64,000 nt of DNA, taken from contig JAAVTG010000561.1 of assembly GCA_011947345.1 (NCBI GenBank), forward strand, positions 124,001 through 188,000. The letters run 5' to 3'. The notes beneath the pieces were generated by a model. That model had not been told where the DNA came from. It saw nothing but the letters and a program-made list of their open reading frames with translations, and searched no databases. The translations under genes and the position numbers were made by a program. Position 1 is the first letter of the stretch; each line of letters opens with the position of its first letter. Positions 20,474 through 29,992 of this stretch are shown in pieces. The DNA is from Phytophthora quininea. Taxonomy: Eukaryota; Oomycota; Peronosporomycetes; Peronosporales; Peronosporaceae.

Positions 20474-21261
20474 ATGGCAGCGCCAATACCGGCAATCATG
20501 AATCATCTTGCCCCTCACCTTCTCTCCAGCATCGATCGCATCAACGCCGCGCTCAAAGTTGCAGTGGAACAGCCTCCACCGGCGACTGGCACGCTGCCTG
20601 TGTGCCAGGCAACGGAAGATGAATGGAACGCCTTTGTTGACAGTGAGGGGCAAGTCGTTCGACCCAATTTCTTGAATGGTTTGCTGACGCTGGCGAGATC
20701 CACACCATCGAGTTTGCCGACACTCCCCACGAAAGATATGTCGGTGACTTTCACCAAATTACTTCAGTTGCAGCGCCAAATGTTCGTCGATGGCTCGTAG
20801 GTTCCATGGCCGCCACGAATTCCCAGGGGCGACGATGCTGCCCAGACCTCAGTTATGGCCCACGCCAATCAACACCGAGATCCGTACTTCCTCCAAGCGT
20901 TCCAACTTTTGATGACTTTCGGACGATCAAAGTTGAATTTGGCGTCTCGCAGCAGTGGGGCATGCAACCAGGACAACTCGACCACAAGGCGATCTCCATA
21001 TGGGGTGTGTGCCAGGAGTGGAGTACGTGCTGTGTGAGATACGACGACGACTTTGCGAATGCCGAATACAATTTGTACGACGCTCGAGCAAACCCACTGG
21101 TGCAGCTGAATCCGCGTCCAATTGTTGCTCCAAGAACCGTGATCCAGTTGGACGGACGTCGAATACTGGGCATTCCACCAGAGATGGCGCTCCCGGTAGG
21201 TTTCCCGGCGGCTCTGTCGATGGATTTGTACTCTCCATTGGTCTCGGCAAGACGTATCTGA
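20474..21261 (+). pseudogene. Broken copy of the unknown block gene
   Basis: The same protein as 12299-13099 is readable, but in several frames. The first part (MAAPIPAIMNHLAPHLLSSI) runs into a wrong frame after VVRPNF near 20670. The middle part resumes near 20806 (AATNSQGRRCCPDLSYG), and another break follows IWGV near 21010. Substitutions are also more numerous than in the channel duplicates. With several breaks that are not simply homopolymer losses, I call it a pseudogene. Confidence 0.65.
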
Positions 21262-21361
21262 CGCCCAGCGAATCTGCTAGCAGCAACTCGCAAACCCGCA
21301 GCCAATTTTCCGTAATGATCCAGTATATACATCTAACGTTTTCATCAAGGTCGTGTTGCTG

Positions 21362-21470
21362 ATCTCTTGCGTCCTGGTCCAGTTCATCGACATCACAGTC
21401 CGGTCAGCCATTGCCATCCAGAGTCGACTTAGTGTCCTCCTCATTGTTCAGGAAAACCATAAAGACATGA
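21362..21470 (-). pseudogene. Acyl-CoA synthetase gene scrap
   Basis: On the minus strand about 105 bp align with the ACSBG gene around its LNNEEATKSTLDEDGW and GDVGELDKD segments at roughly 80 % identity by eye. It is embedded between the unknown gene and the block end. Confidence 0.6.
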
Positions 21471-21656
21471 TTAAATTTCGCCTGTGTCCGAGTCGTACCT
21501 CACCTTCGCGTTGATGGGGTGAAGTGATAACCAGCACCTATAGCTGCTTGCTTTCCACCCTTGTGGGTTTTGTGTCAAACTCCTCGAGCATTTCCTGCTG
21601 CCAAGCCTGGTACTACCAGTGTTAGCCTTATAACTTCAACGGTCCATCTTGAAGTC

Positions 21657-21800
21657 GAGGGATATCGCTTGAAGACACTTCGTTCTACTCAACCAAACCG
21701 GGGCATTCCGATAGTCGCTCGTCATGTGGAGGGATATCGCTTGAAGACACTTCGTTCTACTCAACCAAACCGGGGCATTCCGATAGTCGCTCGTCATGTG
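21657..21800. repeat. Two direct copies of a 72-bp unit
   Basis: The 72-bp unit starting GAGGGATATCGCTTGAAGAC is present twice without visible differences (21657-21728 and 21729-21800). A diverged single relative is at about 19917-19968. It lies just upstream of MoCF paralogue 2, so it may be part of that gene's 5' region. Confidence 0.8.
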
Positions 21801-21852
21801 GTCGATCCGTCGCGTCGCCCGTGCGGCTCCAGCGCTTCGCTTCGTGCACAGC

Positions 21853-22871
21853 ATGTCGTCGTCCAAAGCTCCACAGGCCGCCATCTGCGTCATCGCCAAT
21901 GAGGTGCTCACTGGGAAGGTATATGCTCTGCAGTAGAACTCCTTCCGTCAGATCATCCACTAAAACCCTCGACTGCAGACACTGGACATCAACTCCAACT
22001 TCATCGCCAAGCTCATGTTCCGACGCGGAGTCGACCTTAAGCGCGTCGTGGTGATCCCTGACGAGGAGGAGGTGAGTCTAAAGCTGCATTTTATCTAGGG
22101 ACTGAGTGCTGACGATGCTGTGGCGGTGGGAGGCGATCATGACGACGGTCAAGCAGCTTTCGGACATGGTGGGGTCCTCGGGCTACGTGTTCACCACCGG
22201 CGGCATCGGCCCTACCCACGATGACATCACCTACGAGAGCATCGTAAGAACGTGGTAGACAACGTACTGCACGCAAGAACTGACCATTGCTGCAGGCGAA
22301 GACGTTCGGTGTCGGCGTGGAGCTGCACGAGCCGACGTTGAAAGCCATGACCAAGAGCTTGGAGGAGAAGTTCCCCACGTTCAAGATGAATGAAGGGGCC
22401 AAACGCATGGCGGTACTTCCCGTAGGCTGCAAGCTGCTGCACGCGTCTGGCTGGACGCCCATCGCAGTGGTGCACAACGTTTACATCCTACCGGGCATCC
22501 CGTCCATGGTCACTGACATGTTGACCTGCAATGAGGAACATTTCGTCGGCGTCCCCATCCACCGCGTCATCGTACGTATCTGCCAATGCACTGCAACATC
22601 TTCTTACTAAAGAGCCTGCTTGGTGTAGATCAACACGTTGGAGTATGAAGCGACCGTGGCCATCCCACTGGCGGAGCTGCAGAAGCAGCACCCCAACGTC
22701 GTCCTGGGCAGCTACGTCAATCTGACCGAGGAGACCACCGGCGTTCGCGATACGAGCTTCAACACTCGCGTCGCAGTGGAAGGTCGGGATGCTGACGAGG
22801 TCAAGCAAGTCGGGGACAAGCTCGTCACGTTGTTCCGAGGCTCCGTCGCCGACGCCAACACCGTCGTGTAA
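21853..22871 (+). CDS. MoCF/CinA-fold molybdopterin-binding protein, paralogue 2
   Basis: Five exons (21853-21918, 21979-22071, 22133-22243, 22296-22571, 22629-22871), all with GT-AG borders and no frame break. The product begins MSSSKAPQAAICVIANEVLT. It carries FRRGVDLKRVVVIPDEEE, FTTGGIGPTHDDITYES, LPVGCKLLHASGWTPIAVVH, ILPGIPSMVTDML and LGSYVNLTEETTGVRDTSFN. At about 262 aa it is one complete MoCF_biosynth domain with the C-terminal sub-domain seen in eukaryotic FLAD1-type proteins. TGGIGPTHDD is the ligand-binding loop. This is the best-preserved of the three copies and can serve as reference for the other two. It is followed 65 bp later by EDC4 on the same strand. Confidence 0.85.
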
Positions 22872-22936
22872 CGAGCTCACTTCGCTTCAATATGACGGCG
22901 ACAAGGGTGGAGGTGCATTTTTAACTTCCTTTCAGT

Positions 22937-25900
22937 ATGTCACACCCCTCTGTTGTTCCGTCCCCCAACATTACACCCACACAAATCGCATCTTCCCCGG
23001 CGTCTCCGAGCCCCGACATGAGTGACCCCGGCCACAGCCGCGACAGCAGCTCGGCCAGCTCCGGCCTGGCGCCACCGCCCCCGGCAGTGCCCCCATGCCC
23101 CCAACCCACGCTTCTCGCCGCTGGACCACGTGTCCCCGAGGTGACGCACAGCAACCCGCTGCACCAGCTCCTGCAGCAGCCGCAGCCCCGGTCGCAGCCG
23201 CACATGCCGCCGCCGCCCATGTCGAGCCAGCAGCAGTTCCTGCAACAGTTCCTGGCCTCCTCGACCAGCGCCATGCCCATGCCCAGCGCCCCCATGCGGC
23301 CAATGGCGCCGTCCTCGCTGCTGCCACCGTTCCAGCAGTCGCTGCCCGCCCACGGCGCCTTCCCGCCGCCCCGGTCGGCGCCATTGCCGCCAACGTTCTC
23401 CCAGTCCCAAGCTGTGCCCAGTCTCTCCTCTAATAGTGGAGGGATGTTCCCTGCGGCTCCTCGTAGTGCCGGCGCCGTCTCTATGGATGGCCGCAGCAGC
23501 AACGGCGTCGGATCCGCCTCCAACTCATTGACCGGGTCGCCCCATGCAGCCAACGGCGGGGAATTCGCGGCTGACACGCCCACCACCCCGCCGGGTACCA
23601 GACTCATTGGAGAGACGGTCGAGTACCAGCCACGAGGAGACACGGCCGAGAACCGCTCGCTGGAAGTGATGCCCATCACGCTCTACAGCTCGGAGCGCAC
23701 GTCGCAGCTCGGCAACATGATCTCAGTCAACGAGCACTTCATCTCGTACCCGATCCGCAACGGATTGATCCGCGTCATCAGTCAGAGCTCGGTGGATCGA
23801 TTGCTATTGAGGAAGCACGAACACCATGCAGTGACGGAGCTGGCGTTCTTCAACAGCAAGTCAGATCTGCTGCTGAGCTCCGGAACGGACCACAACGTCG
23901 CCATTTGGGCGATTCAGAATGACCCCATGAGTCGCGAGCTGATTAAGGTGGTGCCCACACAGGCGCAACGAGTCAAGTGGCACCCGACGGACGCCAACAA
24001 GATCGCAATTGCCAACGGTAGCATGGTGTTCATTGCGGATCTGACTGGCGTTGATGCCGATGGAAATGGCGCTGAGAACTTGTACGACGTCAGTGTCGTG
24101 TGCGGCCAGACGTCGGGTCAAATCAACGACATGGCGTTCTCGCCAGGAGTTGGCGAGTGCGTCATCACCGCTGGGGACGACGGCTTTGTGCAGGTGTATC
24201 GCGTCCAGGACCGTCTTCCTGGCCAACCTGCGGAGTTTGTGCATCGCTTCGAGCCATTCCAGGGCGAAGCTGTCAACAGTCTCCACTTCTACAACGGAAA
24301 CTTCCTGAACCAGCCAGGTCTTCTGATCGGTGGCGAGGCCAACACGTCGCTGTCTTTGTGGAATGTCCCGCTGACGGAAAGCGCGACCCCTGTGTGCTAT
24401 CAGACTGTGACGCTGCGTGACGAGCCCCGTCAAGACTCGTCTCTGATCCACGAGACCATCTTCGACCCGACGACGCAGTTCTTGTTCGTTGCGGACCGCT
24501 CCAAGCCGCTGGTATACTCCCTCCACCTTGCTCCGAGTCCTGATGCTCGCACGCCACGTCGGTTTGACAATGTCACAGAGTTTGCGCTGGCCTACCCGGT
24601 ACTCAGCATGGGGCTGTTGAACCGCGTAGGACAGAGTCAGCCCGCTCGTGATGGCAGCGACCTACTCAATTTCTCTATGCAGCTTTATTGTCTTCAGACG
24701 CAAGCCATTCAACGGTATCACGTGGCTGCTAGCGAATGTTATGTCCCCGTTGCGCGTGGCTCGCTTGAGGACGAGATTGAGGCCAGCGACAGCATTGGAC
24801 AGACGGTTGGGGCCGTCACGACTGAAGGAGAAAGCATTGAAACGTCGTACCAAACTGCAGCCGAGTCTCCGAGGGCCGCGACTGCAGCACCGGAGACGGA
24901 AATCGCCGAAGAAGATGAAGACGAAGCAAACATTGTCGAACAGCCGTCTGCGCTGCGCAACAGTAACAATGGCCCGTCGTCCCCTGCACGGAGCACTCGG
25001 AGCACCCGGAGCACTGGTGCTCGCTCCCTTCACCTTGCGACTGGCGATGACGCCGTATCTGTATCAGCGTCCTCTGCGGCTGGCGATGAGGGATCGCTTC
25101 CCAACTTGCGGTTTTTCTCGCGATCGTCGCCGTCGTCTTCGGTCCGTGCTTTCCAGGATGAGTCTTCAGTGCAGTATGATCCGTCTATTGACGACACTGC
25201 GAGTGAGACTCAGCAGCAGACTTTACTGGCTTCACTGCGCCGGATGGAGGCAGCCCAGCTCCAGCGTGATGAGCAGCTCCGCGAACAGATGCGTGTCGTT
25301 ATGGGCAATCTAGGCAACCATCTAACCGCACAGGTGTCGACTCAGGTGGAGAAATCGATCCAGAAGCAGTTGCAGTCGGTGCTTGTACCGGCCATGGGTC
25401 GTATCGTGCTGCACACGATGGAGAACAACTTCATGAAGCCCGTTCAGAATGGCTTCCAGCACGTGATTAGCGAGAAGCTTATCCCGTTAATGGAGCAGAA
25501 GATGGACGAGTCTCTGTCCACCTCGCTGCCTGATCAGTTGGCAAACGGCGTAGACGACATGGTCCAGCGAGTAGTAGAGGACGTCCGTCAACCGGTGCGC
25601 GAGTCGTTCCGCGAGTGCTTCCAGGATATTTTGATTCCATCCTTCCAAGCCGCGACGCAGAAGATGTTTGAGCAAATCAACGACACATTCGTACAGGGCA
25701 CACGCACTGCGTTCGAAGGTAGCGGTCAGAACAGCAGCAACGCGAAGGTAGCTAGCCAATTGGAGCAGCTGACAAAGATGGTGGGCGGTTTGTCCAAGCA
25801 AGTAGAGCAGTTGACTACATCGGTGAATGGCGGAAGCGCTGGCGGAGCGATTGTGCCTGCTGCCCAGTCAGCTGAGGAGCTCCAGTTGGAGACTCAGAAG

Positions 25901-26293
25901 AACAAGGTACTGGACTACCTTGCTCGAAATGACTGGGAGGAGGCTTTCAAGTTCGCTCTTGGCGCACAGAATGTCGACCTCGTCGCCTTTACGTGCCAGC
26001 AGTGCGACCCGCGCGTCGTTCTCAGTAGCCGCCCTCCTAAGCTCTCGCAGATGCTGATTTTGTGTCTCGTGCAGCAGTTGGGCGCCGATCTCGCCGATGA
26101 TGTTGAGACGAAGCTGAACTGGCTGCGCGAGTCGCTGCTGGTGATGAACGTGCGCGACCAGAGCATCGCCGGCTTCGTCACGAGCGTTTTGCAGGAGCTC
26201 CAGACGGGGCTCAACAGCGTCCCGGCGGAGCTACGCGATTCCCAGTTCACCCTTCTGCACCACGTACTCAATTCCATGCTCAACTCGGCGTAA
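22937..26293 (+). CDS. EDC4: Enhancer of mRNA-decapping protein 4 (EDC4 / Ge-1 / VARICOSE)
   Basis: One uninterrupted 1118-aa frame. Residues 1-215 are Pro/Ser/Gln-rich and disordered. About 235-560 is a WD40-type domain (TELAFFNSKSDLLLSSGTDH, VAIWAIQ, DMAFSPGVGECVITAGDDGF). A Glu/Ser-rich linker follows, then a long coiled-coil region from about 760 (LLASLRRMEAAQLQRDEQLR). The C-terminal alpha-helical domain (DYLARNDWEEAFKFALGAQN, LSQMLILCLVQQLGADL) matches the Ge-1 C-terminus used for P-body targeting. EDC4 is the scaffold joining DCP1 and DCP2 in processing bodies. Human and plant forms are about 1350-1400 aa, so this one is somewhat short. The ATG at 22937 is the first in frame. The absence of frame breaks over 3.3 kb contrasts with the neighbouring genes. 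Confidence 0.88.
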   Translation: MSHPSVVPSPNITPTQIASSPASPSPDMSDPGHSRDSSSASSGLAPPPPAVPPCPQPTLLAAGPRVPEVTHSNPLHQLLQQPQPRSQPHMPPPPMSSQQQFLQQFLASSTSAMPMPSAPMRPMAPSSLLPPFQQSLPAHGAFPPPRSAPLPPTFSQSQAVPSLSSNSGGMFPAAPRSAGAVSMDGRSSNGVGSASNSLTGSPHAANGGEFAADTPTTPPGTRLIGETVEYQPRGDTAENRSLEVMPITLYSSERTSQLGNMISVNEHFISYPIRNGLIRVISQSSVDRLLLRKHEHHAVTELAFFNSKSDLLLSSGTDHNVAIWAIQNDPMSRELIKVVPTQAQRVKWHPTDANKIAIANGSMVFIADLTGVDADGNGAENLYDVSVVCGQTSGQINDMAFSPGVGECVITAGDDGFVQVYRVQDRLPGQPAEFVHRFEPFQGEAVNSLHFYNGNFLNQPGLLIGGEANTSLSLWNVPLTESATPVCYQTVTLRDEPRQDSSLIHETIFDPTTQFLFVADRSKPLVYSLHLAPSPDARTPRRFDNVTEFALAYPVLSMGLLNRVGQSQPARDGSDLLNFSMQLYCLQTQAIQRYHVAASECYVPVARGSLEDEIEASDSIGQTVGAVTTEGESIETSYQTAAESPRAATAAPETEIAEEDEDEANIVEQPSALRNSNNGPSSPARSTRSTRSTGARSLHLATGDDAVSVSASSAAGDEGSLPNLRFFSRSSPSSSVRAFQDESSVQYDPSIDDTASETQQQTLLASLRRMEAAQLQRDEQLREQMRVVMGNLGNHLTAQVSTQVEKSIQKQLQSVLVPAMGRIVLHTMENNFMKPVQNGFQHVISEKLIPLMEQKMDESLSTSLPDQLANGVDDMVQRVVEDVRQPVRESFRECFQDILIPSFQAATQKMFEQINDTFVQGTRTAFEGSGQNSSNAKVASQLEQLTKMVGGLSKQVEQLTTSVNGGSAGGAIVPAAQSAEELQLETQKNKVLDYLARNDWEEAFKFALGAQNVDLVAFTCQQCDPRVVLSSRPPKLSQMLILCLVQQLGADLADDVETKLNWLRESLLVMNVRDQSIAGFVTSVLQELQTGLNSVPAELRDSQFTLLHHVLNSMLNSA

Positions 26294-26376
26294 TTTGTGA
26301 GAAAATAAACAGGAAGTTGTGTTCGCTCTGCTTCTTGTATTCTAGCTCTGCCAGAGCAATAGGAGTCCACAGACTC

Positions 26377-27441
26377 TTAAGCTGTTGCATCGACGTGGTG
26401 GCCATTGAACAGTTTGGCGATTTCGTCGCTGACTTCCTTCACTTCGGCTTCGTCACGACCTTCAATCGTGAGGCGGGTGTTGAAACTGGAATCGCGAACG
26501 CCCGTCTCGTCCTTCGTCAAGTTGACGTAGCTTCCGATAGCGATGTTCGGGTGTGCATTTTGCACTGCCGTCAGCTGGGCGGCGAGGTCGCCCTCCAGCA
26601 TTAAAGTGTTCACCTGCAAAAAAAAAATCTGTCAGATAGTTTAACAGATGAATATTACAAACCAAGAACGTACAAGTGCGCGGTGAATCGGTACCCCCAC
26701 AAAGTGCTTTTCATTTGAAGTGAGCATGGAGCGCACCATCGACGGAATGCCAGGCAGAATGTAGACGTTTTCAACAACTGCGATCGGTGTCCAGAATTCC
26801 GTCGTCAATGTCTTGCATCCAACAGGCAGCAGCGCCATTCGCTTCCGACCTTCCGTCATTCCTCCTGGGCGCTTTTCCATCGCCTTCTCTAAGCCTTTCA
26901 AAGTGTCCTCGTGGAATTCCACGCCAAGACCGAAAGCTTTTGCCTTGGGAAGGAAAGAAAGAGTTAAACTTCATAAAAAAAAACATTTGAAGCTACTGAA
27001 ACTTACCACACTCTCGTAGGTGATGTCGTCGTGAGTGGGTCCAATGCCACCCGTGGTGAAAACGTAGCCAGAAGGCCCCACCATGTCCGAAAGATGCTTA
27101 ACCGTCGAAACAATTGCCTGCCAAAAGAGTAAATGATTTTTTCTTGGAACCTAAAAATGTTATAAAATATGCTGTTACCTCTTCCTCGTCGGGGATCACA
27201 GCAACGTGTTTGAGGTCGACGCCTCGACGGAACATGAGCTTGGCGATGAAGTGCGAGTTGGTGTCCAGCGTCTGAAGTAATATGAAAAATAAGAATGTAA
27301 AATAGTGGGGGTTGCGTATGTTAGTGAAAACATTTTCTCCAGTGTTGTTAGCAATTACTCGGAGCTTGAGACCTTGCCGGTGAGAACTTCGTTGGCAATG
27401 ACGCATACGGCGGCACGCGGTGCGGGTTGCAGAGTCGACAT
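26377..27441 (-). CDS. MoCF/CinA-fold molybdopterin-binding protein, paralogue 3
   Basis: Minus strand, five exons: 27373-27441, 27179-27271, then about 27004-27119, about 26674-26943 and 26377-26610. It begins MSTLQPAPRAAVCVIANEVL and ends EIAKLFNGHHVDATA. The core TGGIGPTHDDITYES and ILPGIPSMVRSML are kept. It differs more than paralogues 1 and 2 do from each other, in both coding sequence and AT-rich introns, so it is probably the older branch. Intron positions match those of paralogue 2. It converges on EDC4, with 83 bp between the stops. I see no frame break. Confidence 0.82.
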
Positions 27442-27710
27442 GGCGCGGCGGGGAAGACGACAGCGCCACATCTGCTCAACTTTGTTTTAAAAACGTCTAC
27501 AAATGTATGGGAAAGAAAAGGGGCAGTATTTATTTTTAAATATATATCAGATGTTCTCACGCTTCACTTGTGGAACGTTATACAAGAATGGCAAACAGCG
27601 AATCAGAGCTCGTCCACTTCTTTTGAGCGTGAGGACCCCAACAAGAGCTGTTGTAGAATGGTAGGATAGGTTTGACCAATCACAACGGACCATCGCACGC
27701 ATTTGTGAAG

Positions 27711-28930
27711 ATGCCACGCGTCTCGGAAAGGCAGCAATGCCTTCGGCTTCTACGAGGCCTCCTCGCTCAGTACTACGAGGGTTCGTGGGTTTTTAAGTTG
27801 CTTCCCTTCCTACCAGAGCTGTATGAGTACCTGCAGCACAAACGGTATTGGGCCACGAGAGATGTGGTCTACAAGATTGGATCATGGTCGCCAAAGTTGT
27901 GGTCTCTACGGGACGACGACCGCTTTAAACGTGATGCAAGGATGGACAAGAAAACGGTTTTTGCGCTTCTCTCCACTGTGGAGGATTCCACATCGTTTAA
28001 CAGCAATTGCTCCGGCCAAAGACAGCTTGTCGTCGCTTTGCAGTTATTTGTGTATCTGGGATTTTTATCTACTGGTGGGCTGGGAGGATCTTACTACGCC
28101 ATCAGTCAGCGGTTTGGAGTTGGAGAGGGCACTGTGGCCAAAATAGTTACATGCGTCACTGACGCTATCATGGAGATGCTTCCAGAATATATCCACTGGC
28201 CTACCAGCTTGGTGAGAACTCAGATAGCAAGTCGTGTTGAAGCAAAGTCGGGATTTAAAGGTGTCTGCGGATTTGTCGACGGAACAACTTTCCCGCTTGT
28301 CTTCAAGCCTCAAAAAGACCCCGAAGATTACTACAGTAGGAAGAGTGTCTATTGCATGGCTGCTCAAGTTATTTGTGATGACAAACGATTAATCAGGAAG
28401 CTCTTGGTCGGTTATCCTGGAAGTGTTCACGACATGCGGCAGTTCAAGACCATGTCAATTTATCAGCATCCGGAAACACATTTCGATCGAGACCAGTACT
28501 TACTAGGAGATGCTGCTTACGCGTTGTCGCGAAATCTTGTTGGTCCGTTCAAATCTCCGCTAGCAGAGCTCCCCGAAACAAGCACTTCAACTATCTGCTT
28601 TCTACTCAACGCATTGCGATCGAGCACACGATAGGAATCTTGAAAGCCAGGTTTGGCAGACTCAAAGACGGTTTTCGCAACGTGTTTCGAGATCAAGAAG
28701 ACAACGATAGAGTCGTTCGTGCAATTACATGCGCGTGTGTGCTTCACAACTTCTGCATTTTACACAACGACTCGTACGACTGCGAGTACACACCTCCTAG
28801 CGTCGATGATCTCAATGCCGACGATCAGCATGACATGACGGAGCCGCTACACGAAGCCGAGATGCCTGCAGTAGGAAAAGCATGGCGTCTCCGTGTCCAA
28901 GACGAAGTCCTAGCATTCAACGACAGCTGA
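27711..28930 (+). CDS. PIF/Harbinger-type transposase (HARBI1-like, DDE)
   Basis: MPRVSERQQC starts an N-terminal helical part. A helix-turn-helix-like stretch follows (YYAISQRFGVGEGTVAKIVT), then the DDE catalytic core. First Asp is in GFVDGTTFPL, second Asp in YLLGDAAYALSRNLVGPF, and Glu in RIAIEHTIGILKARFGRLK. RIAIEHTIG..K.RF is characteristic of DDE_Tnp_4/Harbinger transposases and of vertebrate HARBI1. The frame breaks at 28571-28574 and is restored by one more C. The stop is at 28928-28930. It is convergent with the companion ORF at 28932-29817, the usual two-gene layout of Harbinger elements. I could not find convincing terminal inverted repeats, so the element's ends are not set. Confidence 0.82.
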
Positions 28931-28931
28931 T

Positions 28932-29817
28932 TCAACTCGATTTTGCCGCCTCTGGCGTCTCATTCCCAGTGCTCGCCTGAGTTCTGAACAAATCCTCCAA
29001 CTTCGCCTGGCGAAGTTGCATAATTTCTTCGTGTTGCTGCTGTGATGCCTTCATCTCTGCGCGATGTATCTCCAATTTCTGCTCCAGCTTCTTGTTTTCC
29101 AGCTCTCTAGTTTGCTCGAGTTTTTTCCACTCGAATTCGAGTGTCCGCGAAAGCTTCTCCCTCTGGAATACGATGTGTCTTTCTCCTAACAGCGTCAAGC
29201 TATCAGCTAATATTTCTGCAGCGCTCTTCTTGTTTTTAGTTCGGCTGTTCGTGGACTGCGTCGACTTCACAGCAATCGCAGTGGTCGTCGATGGCGTGGT
29301 TGTCTCGGATAGATTTCGCGCTGTAGATCCCAACTCGTGCACACCTGGCGTAGCGAAAACCTGCGTTGGCGGCGAAGACTGCGCTAATTGAATATCTGTT
29401 TCACTTGATGCCGGTACTTGGCTTTGCTGCACTGATGGCTGCGTCAACGCGATGTCCTCCAGGCTGAACATGGATGCCTGCGTGAGTGGCAAGCTATCAT
29501 CACCAGCGTAGCTGTCTCGACCGTCAGCATCCAGGTCGCTCTGTAGCATGCTTGCGGAAAGCTGCTACCACGCTCAGCAATGAGAGCTTCAATTGGCGCG
29601 TCGACTTCTTCAGCAGCTTCCACACTGCTAGCGTCGGCAGCCCCAGCCGTAGCTGAAACTCCGCTTTCAAAGATGACGGGCGGATCTGTCGACGACCTGC
29701 CGGAAAGAAAATTGTCAACTTGGTAGTACAGTGGGAACTTCCCTTTACCCACTCCCGAAGTGTGCGCTTTTCCCCTTCGTCAACACCAAAGCCCGTTGTA
29801 GCTAACTTGCTATGCAT
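28932..29817 (-). CDS. Harbinger companion protein (Myb/SANT-like candidate)
   Basis: Starting at 29817 the minus strand reads MHSKLATTGFGVDEGEKRTL and continues, after a break at 29741-29743 (GGG for GGGG), with KFPLYYQVDNFLSGRSSTDP. A second frame change near 29560-29550 leads into SDLDADGRDSYAGDDSLPL. The end is a Gln/Glu/Lys-rich coiled coil (EFEWKKLEQTRELENKKLEQ). Harbinger elements normally encode a second DNA-binding protein with a Myb/SANT domain that imports the transposase. The position and the C-terminal coiled coil fit, but I cannot see a clear SANT motif. It is only 1 bp from the end of the transposase gene, on the opposite strand. Confidence 0.55.
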
Positions 29818-29992
29818 TTCCTTATAGGGCCACTTCGTTAAGCTAGGCTACAGGAAGAGAAACGATAGCTAGTCTTCATTCAATGGCAGTTCTTAATTTG
29901 ACAGCAAGAGCTCACTTGGCAGCTTGGCGCTTTGAGACGTCTCAAATCAGTACGACCCGGTTCACCCGTCGGCCAACCCAAGACCTAGCACC

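Larger units (their letters stand above)
20030..21600 (+). repeat. Right copy of the composite block
   Basis: This is the partner of 11967-13520 in inverse orientation. It carries the MoCF scrap, the inverted C-terminal scrap, the broken unknown gene, an acyl-CoA synthetase scrap on the minus strand, and the terminal piece ending CTCCTCGAGCATTTC. Confidence 0.75.

Noticed and set aside
22940..23679. Gly/Ala-rich minus-strand frames opposite the EDC4 start
   Set aside because: They mirror the Pro/Ser-rich coding strand and have no counterpart beyond that composition bias.
29932..29947. Palindrome TTTGAGACGTCTCAAA as a possible transposon end
   Set aside because: No partner sequence was found on the left side of the Harbinger genes, and a 16-nt palindrome alone is weak evidence.
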